From assembly GCA_009774585.1 (NCBI GenBank), contig VSOA01000037.1, positions 1 to 19,321 on the forward strand: 19,321 bases of DNA, written 5' to 3'. Positions within the stretch are counted from its first letter, which is position 1. Every line of letters begins with the position of its first letter. The translations under genes and the position numbers were made by a program. Shown here one piece after another: positions 14,735 through 19,321 of the stretch. Source of the stretch: Lachnospiraceae bacterium. GTDB taxonomy: Bacteria > Bacillota > Clostridia > Lachnospirales > Lachnospiraceae. Below the pieces are notes generated by a model, which saw nothing but the letters and a program-made list of their open reading frames with translations, did no database searches and had not been told where the DNA came from.

Positions 14735-14759
14735 TTAGCCGTAGATATGATACGGCTAA
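14735..14759 (+). promoter_or_regulatory. Perfect inverted repeat in the pgi leader
   Basis: TTAGCCGTA (14735-14743) and TACGGCTAA (14751-14759) form a perfect 9-bp stem with a 7-base loop, 12 bases before the pgi ribosome site. There is no T run, so it is not an intrinsic terminator. It could be a protein-binding operator or an RNA element that controls or protects the pgi message. Confidence 0.5.
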
Positions 14760-14781
14760 GCACTTCGGAATGGAGGATGAA

Positions 14782-16128
14782 ATGAGCAAAGTTACATTTG
14801 ACTATTCTAAAGCAGCTTCTTTTATTGGTGAGAACGAAGTAGAATCCATGAAGAAACTGGCGCTTGATGCGAAAGAAGTACTTGTGTCAAAAACAGGGGC
14901 CGGAAATGATTTCTTAGGCTGGATTGATTTGCCGGTTGATTATGACAAGGAAGAGTTCGCAAGGATTAAGCAGGCGGCGGCGAAGATTCAGAGTGATTCC
15001 GAGGTCTTGGTGGTAATCGGTATCGGCGGTTCATATCTCGGCGCAAGAGCGGCAATTGAATTTTTACGCCACAGCTTCTACAATGTAGTAGATAAGTCTG
15101 TCAGGAAGACGCCGGAGATTTATTTTGTAGGTAATTCTATCAGCTCTACGTATATTAAGCATTTGATTGACGTCATTGGCGACAGAGATTTCTCCATCAA
15201 TATGATTTCCAAGTCCGGAACGACTACGGAGCCGGCGATTGCATTCCGCGTATTTAAAGAGATGGCGGAGAAGAAGTACGGTAAGGAAGGCGCGGCAAAG
15301 AGAATCTATGCAACTACCGATAAGGCGAGAGGTTCCCTTAAGAATCTTGCCAACGAAGAAGGTTATGAGAGTTTCGTCGTTCCGGATGATGTAGGCGGAC
15401 GATTCTCCGTATTGACAGCGGTAGGACTTCTTCCGATTGCGGTATCCGGTGCGGATATTGATCAATTGATGGAAGGTGCGGCAGAAGGCAGAAAGATGGC
15501 ATTGGAGGCTCCTTTCGAGGAGAATGACGCGGTGAAATATGCGGCGCTTCGCAATATTTTATTGAGGAAAGGCAAAGTCATAGAGATTCTTGCCAACTAC
15601 GAACCGAGTGCACATTATGTATCTGAGTGGTGGAAGCAGCTTTACGGCGAGTCCGAAGGCAAAGACCAGAAGGGTATTTTCCCGGCAAGCGTTGACCTCA
15701 CCACAGACTTACATTCCATGGGACAGTTTATTCAGGATGGTTCCAGAACGATGTTTGAGACGGTATTAAACATTGAGACAAGCAGGGAAGAGATTATTAT
15801 CGGAGAAGAGCCGGTAGACTTAGACGGTTTGAACTATCTGGCAGGTAAAAATGTTGATTTTGTTAACAAGAGTGCGATGAACGGAACGATTCTTGCACAT
15901 ACAGACGGACAGGTTCCGAACTTCATGATTAATGTACCGGAAGTCAATGAGTTCTATCTGGGCGAATTATTCTATTTCTTTGAGTTTGCCTGCGGTGTCA
16001 GCGGATATTTGCTTGGTGTGAATCCGTTTAACCAGCCGGGTGTGGAGAGCTATAAGAAGAACATGTTTGCGCTTCTTGGCAAGCCGGGATATGAGGCACA
16101 GAGAGAAGAACTGCTGAAGAGATTGTAG
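14782..16128 (+). CDS. pgi: Glucose-6-phosphate isomerase
   Basis: Interconverts glucose 6-phosphate and fructose 6-phosphate in the cytoplasm. The 448-residue length is that of the short Gram-positive form (about 450). Visible motifs are [11 protein letters not shown] (80-90), the phosphate-binding [23 protein letters not shown], the catalytic Glu in [10 protein letters not shown], the catalytic His in [10 protein letters not shown], and the Lys in [15 protein letters not shown]. The ATG at 14782 has GGAGG (14772-14776) at ideal spacing and the family starts here. The same frame is open back to 14671, but that extension runs through the promoter and the leader hairpin. It is followed after 27 bases by the AraC-type regulator. 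Confidence 0.95.
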   Translation: MSKVTFDYSKAASFIGENEVESMKKLALDAKEVLVSKTGAGNDFLGWIDLPVDYDKEEFARIKQAAAKIQSDSEVLVVIGIGGSYLGARAAIEFLRHSFYNVVDKSVRKTPEIYFVGNSISSTYIKHLIDVIGDRDFSINMISKSGTTTEPAIAFRVFKEMAEKKYGKEGAAKRIYATTDKARGSLKNLANEEGYESFVVPDDVGGRFSVLTAVGLLPIAVSGADIDQLMEGAAEGRKMALEAPFEENDAVKYAALRNILLRKGKVIEILANYEPSAHYVSEWWKQLYGESEGKDQKGIFPASVDLTTDLHSMGQFIQDGSRTMFETVLNIETSREEIIIGEEPVDLDGLNYLAGKNVDFVNKSAMNGTILAHTDGQVPNFMINVPEVNEFYLGELFYFFEFACGVSGYLLGVNPFNQPGVESYKKNMFALLGKPGYEAQREELLKRL

Positions 16129-16155
16129 AAAAGTAAAACACAGAAGGAGAGCTCC

Positions 16156-16920
16156 ATGGGATATCGGGATGAATGGCTTCTTGTAGAGGCGGGCGATGAT
16201 TTTGATGACATGGAGCATCGTCAACCGTTAGAAGAGATTCTGTTTTATCAGGCGGTAGCCAACGGGGATGTGGAGACGGTTAGGAAGAACTGCAAACAAG
16301 CAAGATTTCTGGATAGCGACGGAGTAGGAGTGTTATCTAAGGATCCGGTTACAAATATGAAATATCATTTTGTAATTACAGCGGCGATGATTGCGCGTTT
16401 ATGCAGGCAAAGCGGTATGGCACTGGAGCAGGCGTTTCGGATGAGCGACTTCTATATCTTGAGTCTGGATAATATTCATACGGTGCGCGAGGTGCGGGAT
16501 CTACATGATGAGATGGTCTTGGATTATGCACAAAAAATGCGTATGGTCTCCGGTGATTATGTGGGTTCCAAATATATTAATGGCTGTAAAGAATATATTT
16601 ACGCACATTTAAAAGAGCGCATTACGGTCGCGCAGCTGGCGGATGCATTAGGGGTGTCAGCAGGATATCTCTCTCGATTGTTTAAAAATGAAACCGGAGA
16701 TTCTGTCAGTGCGTATATTCGCAAGCAGAAAATTGAAACAGCAAAGAGACTGCTTAAGTACAGCGATTATTCATTAATTGATATTGCAAACCGTCTTTCT
16801 TTTTCTTCGCAGAGTCATTTTATACAGCAATTTCGCGAACTGGTCGGTATGACTCCCAAGAAATACAGGGATTTGAATCATCTGGTTCAGTGGGATGTAG
16901 AAGAAGAGAAAACAAAATAA
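16156..16920 (+). CDS. AraC-family transcriptional regulator
   Basis: A 254-residue regulator. The C-terminal ~100 residues hold the two helix-turn-helix motifs: ITVAQLADALGVSAGYLSRL, and DIANRLSFSSQSHFIQQFRE, followed by the family signature VGMTPKKYR. The first ~145 residues are an alpha-helical domain with LSKDPVTNMKYHFV and MALEQAFRMSDFYI, a type seen in many clostridial AraC regulators of sugar genes rather than the cupin sensor of classical AraC. The ligand is unknown. The ribosome site AAGGAGA lies five bases before the ATG. It may be read with pgi, and it faces the GH94 phosphorylase gene across a shared terminator, so either could be a target. Confidence 0.9.
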   Translation: MGYRDEWLLVEAGDDFDDMEHRQPLEEILFYQAVANGDVETVRKNCKQARFLDSDGVGVLSKDPVTNMKYHFVITAAMIARLCRQSGMALEQAFRMSDFYILSLDNIHTVREVRDLHDEMVLDYAQKMRMVSGDYVGSKYINGCKEYIYAHLKERITVAQLADALGVSAGYLSRLFKNETGDSVSAYIRKQKIETAKRLLKYSDYSLIDIANRLSFSSQSHFIQQFRELVGMTPKKYRDLNHLVQWDVEEEKTK

Positions 16921-16961
16921 AATACCTCGCATTGGCATTAACATACAATGCGAGGTATTTT
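16919..16961. terminator. Bidirectional intrinsic terminator between convergent genes
   Basis: A perfect 16-bp stem (AAAATACCTCGCATTG at 16919-16934 with its complement at 16946-16961) and an 11-base loop. The A/T ends provide a T run in both directions (TTTTGTGGTTTTATTT on the plus side). The left arm begins inside the TAA stop codon of the AraC gene. It serves both that gene and the GH94 gene whose stop is at 16999. Confidence 0.93.
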
Positions 16962-16998
16962 GTGGTTTTATTTAGCAAAAGAAAACATTCGCTTTTCC

Positions 16999-19321
16999 TT
17001 AGGTGAGCGTTACGGTAATCCTATGTAATGTATCTGTTAATGACGTAAGTGTTTCAAATGGAATCAGTACATAAGAATTATCAATTACGGTAAGCTTCGT
17101 TCCGTTGCAGTCGGCGGAGCTGACTGTATATTCTCCATAATCTTTACGGTCTGCATTTGTATATACGATTTGGAATGATCTGCCGGCAAAAGGAACGGAG
17201 ACGGAGGTAGTATTATCGGCGTCAAATTGTTCGCCTATAAGTTTCGGATGCAGAACAAGGTCTCCGGATTTTCCGCGTACACCATAAACTTCGGTAATCA
17301 TAGTCATCATAAACCAGCTTGCCGCACCGGTCAGATAGTGATACATTCCCCGTCCGTCGGAGCGGAAATATTCCGGAATACCGGGGTATATATGGCTTAC
17401 ATCAAAGTTTAGCGCCGTGTCTGCAAGTGTCTTTAAAGCTTTCCATCCTTCTTTGACAAATCCACGACGGTAAAGAGCATTTGCGTACATGACTGTCATG
17501 TGAGAGAAAACAGCGCCATTTTCCTTTTCCCCGTAAGCAAATCCAAACATTCGTCCCATATCAAATTTAAGTTCACGGAAGTCTGTATTCAGGCGGTAAC
17601 CGCCAATTTCTTTACGATAAAGATAACGGTCAGCGCTTTTAATAATTTTACGAATCTGGTTATCTTCTGCCACGCCGCTCATAATGGCAATCAACTGACC
17701 CGTAAGAATCATGCGAACATTACCGTCAAAAAAGCCTTCGACAGCCTGACCGTGGTTATCATAATAGCTATTAAACCATCCTTCGTCTTCATCTGCACCA
17801 TTAATCCATTCATGGGAACGGATATAGTTCATGAGCCAGTCTGCTTTCCCTGTTAGATTATCCGCCAGCGCTGACAAGGAAAAGCTGATGCGCCTGCCGC
17901 TGATGACATGGCGGCAGCGGAGAGTGTAAGCCGCTAATATTTCTCTTTTCTTACGATTATCATCGTAAATATCCGGTGTATCATTCAGTAAAATTGAAAT
18001 GTCTTCCCATAAATCAATGGTATGATAGTTCAGTCTATTATCCATAAGCCGGAGAATTGAAGCTAAGTCTAACAGATTTCCTGCGTATGCGCAAGTAAAA
18101 GCAACACTTTCTCCGCGGTCCTGCGCCATATCGAGAGCATCGTTCCAATCGGCGCCGCGAAGTCTGTAAATATTATGCTCTCCGACTTCATAGAAGGCGG
18201 TAAGCTGTTGTATTAAGAGATGTTCCAAAATACTTCCGGTGTAGATTTCATTTTGTATTGTAAGCTGTTTGTTGCCGAGATCGGGTGACCAGCTATTGTC
18301 GGTATCGTTTCCACGCATAATTTGTGCGTCTTTGAAATAGGAAACTTGCTTATTTAAAATTTCCAAATCTCCGGTTTGGTCAATATAGAGTTTCGTCGTC
18401 ATTAGCGCCCACAGAGCATGGTCCATCCATACGCGGGAGATACCGTTTCGGTCGGCAATAAAACTTCCGTTTTCGTTTCCTATGATAGTGGCGTTTGTTC
18501 CGTCAATACGAACGCCGCCGTAATTTAGGGTGATCATTTGTCCGACTCCCTGAGGTTCCAACAGTAATAGTGAAAGGCAGTCCTGCCATAAATCGCGCCA
18601 TCCGCGACCTCCGCGTCCGTAGTCATGATGCGGCAGGAATGAGCAGCCGAATAAACGGCGTAGGAACGGTTGAAAGCAGACCCATTTCATGAAGCAGTCA
18701 AAATCAGCGTCCTTCGTGCGGAAGCTGACGTTCGCCTTGCCCTGCCAATAAGATTTGACGGAAGCTAAAGAAGAGGTCACTTTCTGCGTTGTATTGTATT
18801 TCTGCAAAATATCGCAGATGCTTTCTTCATTATCTTCTACGCCAAGAAGAAGAATGTAATCCGTTTTTTGTCCGGGAGAAAGAAAAATCTCTTCAAAGCG
18901 GAAAGCACCGATGGCTTCTTTGCCGACAGCTGCGGCGGGAGCTTCTTTGCCGGGATAATTTTCATAGACGGCGCGGGGGTGTGTATAAGTGCCGCCCTCA
19001 CCGAGAAAATCTTCGACGGTAGGATAGAAGCTTGCGGGTGCATGACCTGAGCCTGTACAGCCACAGACATAATATATTTTGTTATTGATACGGTGACCCT
19101 TTTCATCAAAAGACATAGTCGGACATACATAGATGCCGTTATTCGTTGCTTTGATGCGATGGAGCATTGAAGTTACATTGCGATGGTCCCGTATGTTATC
19201 GGCGCTTCGTCCGTAAATTGGAATCGCTCCGTAAGCCGTTACTCGGCGGGCATTTTTTGATAGATTATGTACGGTTATATGCATAATCTCTACGTTGGTA
19301 TTGTACGGAATAAAGGAAGTG
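16999..19321 (-). CDS. GH94 family glycoside phosphorylase, 1,2-beta-oligoglucan phosphorylase-like (N-terminus outside window)
   Basis: An inverting phosphorylase that splits a beta-glucoside with phosphate to release alpha-glucose 1-phosphate. The minus-strand frame stays open past the ATG at 19284 to the right edge (TSFIPYNTNVEI precedes it), so 774 residues are visible and the start is missing. Numbered from that ATG, GAIPIYGRSADN and HRNVTSMLHRI belong to the beta-sandwich domain. RVWMDHALWAL and RGADWNDALDMAQDRGES form the catalytic (alpha/alpha)6 barrel, with the general-acid Asp382 in DWND. HGQAVEGFFDG and GIPEYFRSDGRGMYHYLTGAASW supply the phosphate-side residues. The long size and the YGRSADN/HRNVTS motifs fit 1,2-beta-oligoglucan phosphorylase-like members rather than the ~800-residue cellobiose phosphorylases. 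Exact substrate is uncertain. No signal peptide can be judged. Confidence 0.87.
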   Translation of the reverse strand, partial: TSFIPYNTNVEIMHITVHNLSKNARRVTAYGAIPIYGRSADNIRDHRNVTSMLHRIKATNNGIYVCPTMSFDEKGHRINNKIYYVCGCTGSGHAPASFYPTVEDFLGEGGTYTHPRAVYENYPGKEAPAAAVGKEAIGAFRFEEIFLSPGQKTDYILLLGVEDNEESICDILQKYNTTQKVTSSLASVKSYWQGKANVSFRTKDADFDCFMKWVCFQPFLRRLFGCSFLPHHDYGRGGRGWRDLWQDCLSLLLLEPQGVGQMITLNYGGVRIDGTNATIIGNENGSFIADRNGISRVWMDHALWALMTTKLYIDQTGDLEILNKQVSYFKDAQIMRGNDTDNSWSPDLGNKQLTIQNEIYTGSILEHLLIQQLTAFYEVGEHNIYRLRGADWNDALDMAQDRGESVAFTCAYAGNLLDLASILRLMDNRLNYHTIDLWEDISILLNDTPDIYDDNRKKREILAAYTLRCRHVISGRRISFSLSALADNLTGKADWLMNYIRSHEWINGADEDEGWFNSYYDNHGQAVEGFFDGNVRMILTGQLIAIMSGVAEDNQIRKIIKSADRYLYRKEIGGYRLNTDFRELKFDMGRMFGFAYGEKENGAVFSHMTVMYANALYRRGFVKEGWKALKTLADTALNFDVSHIYPGIPEYFRSDGRGMYHYLTGAASWFMMTMITEVYGVRGKSGDLVLHPKLIGEQFDADNTTSVSVPFAGRSFQIVYTNADRKDYGEYTVSSADCNGTKLTVIDNSYVLIPFETLTSLTDTLHRITVTLT

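Noticed and set aside
14671..14781. N-terminal extension of Pgi
   Set aside because: It overlaps the promoter and leader hairpin; the ATG at 14782 has a strong ribosome site and matches family length.

Overview
The window looks like chromosome of a low-to-mid GC Firmicute, most probably a gut-type Clostridium relative (Lachnospiraceae-like). This rests on strong AGGAGG-type ribosome sites, some TTG starts, a short Gram-positive-type glucose-6-phosphate isomerase, a DegV protein, a small TSCPD-domain protein and a GH94 phosphorylase. The taxonomic call is an inference. I see no rRNA, tRNA, CRISPR array, insertion sequence or phage gene.

Region 1 (1-6957, all +) is a six-gene surface-glycan cluster whose beginning lies before the window. 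It holds a sugar-nucleotidyltransferase that appears to be a tandem two-domain protein, an unusual fusion of a multi-pass GT-C-like membrane glycosyltransferase with a cytoplasmic phosphoribulokinase-like P-loop kinase, a HAD phosphatase, a dolichol-phosphate-mannose-synthase-like GT2, a very short glycerophosphodiesterase-like protein, and a second polytopic GT39-like glycosyltransferase. Kinase, phosphatase, nucleotidyltransferase and phosphodiesterase folds beside one lipid-linked-sugar synthase type and two GT-C enzymes suggest a phosphate-containing glycan or glycolipid pathway. The substrate cannot be read from the sequence. The kinase/glycosyltransferase fusion is the most novel item here.

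Region 2 (6963-10997) starts with a CE2-type SGNH esterase on the minus strand, convergent with region 1 and separated by only 5 bases. It is followed by a tightly coupled degV / amylosucrase (GH13) pair on the plus strand, closed by a 13-bp bidirectional hairpin terminator.

Region 3 (11028-13043, -) holds two unrecognised membrane-protein genes, each with a plausible promoter. The larger ends in a degenerate FGQ-rich tail.

Region 4 (13113-16961, +) starts with a promoter and a long structured leader. It then has a small TSCPD-domain protein and murG, then pgi with its own promoter and a leader hairpin, then an AraC-type regulator, ending at a perfect 16-bp bidirectional terminator. Region 5 (16999-19321, -) is the C-terminal part of a GH94 phosphorylase of the 1,2-beta-oligoglucan-phosphorylase-like type, running off the right edge.

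Together the non-cluster genes point to cytoplasmic glucan/oligosaccharide handling (amylosucrase, GH94 phosphorylase, CE2 esterase, Pgi) next to cell-envelope synthesis (MurG and region 1).
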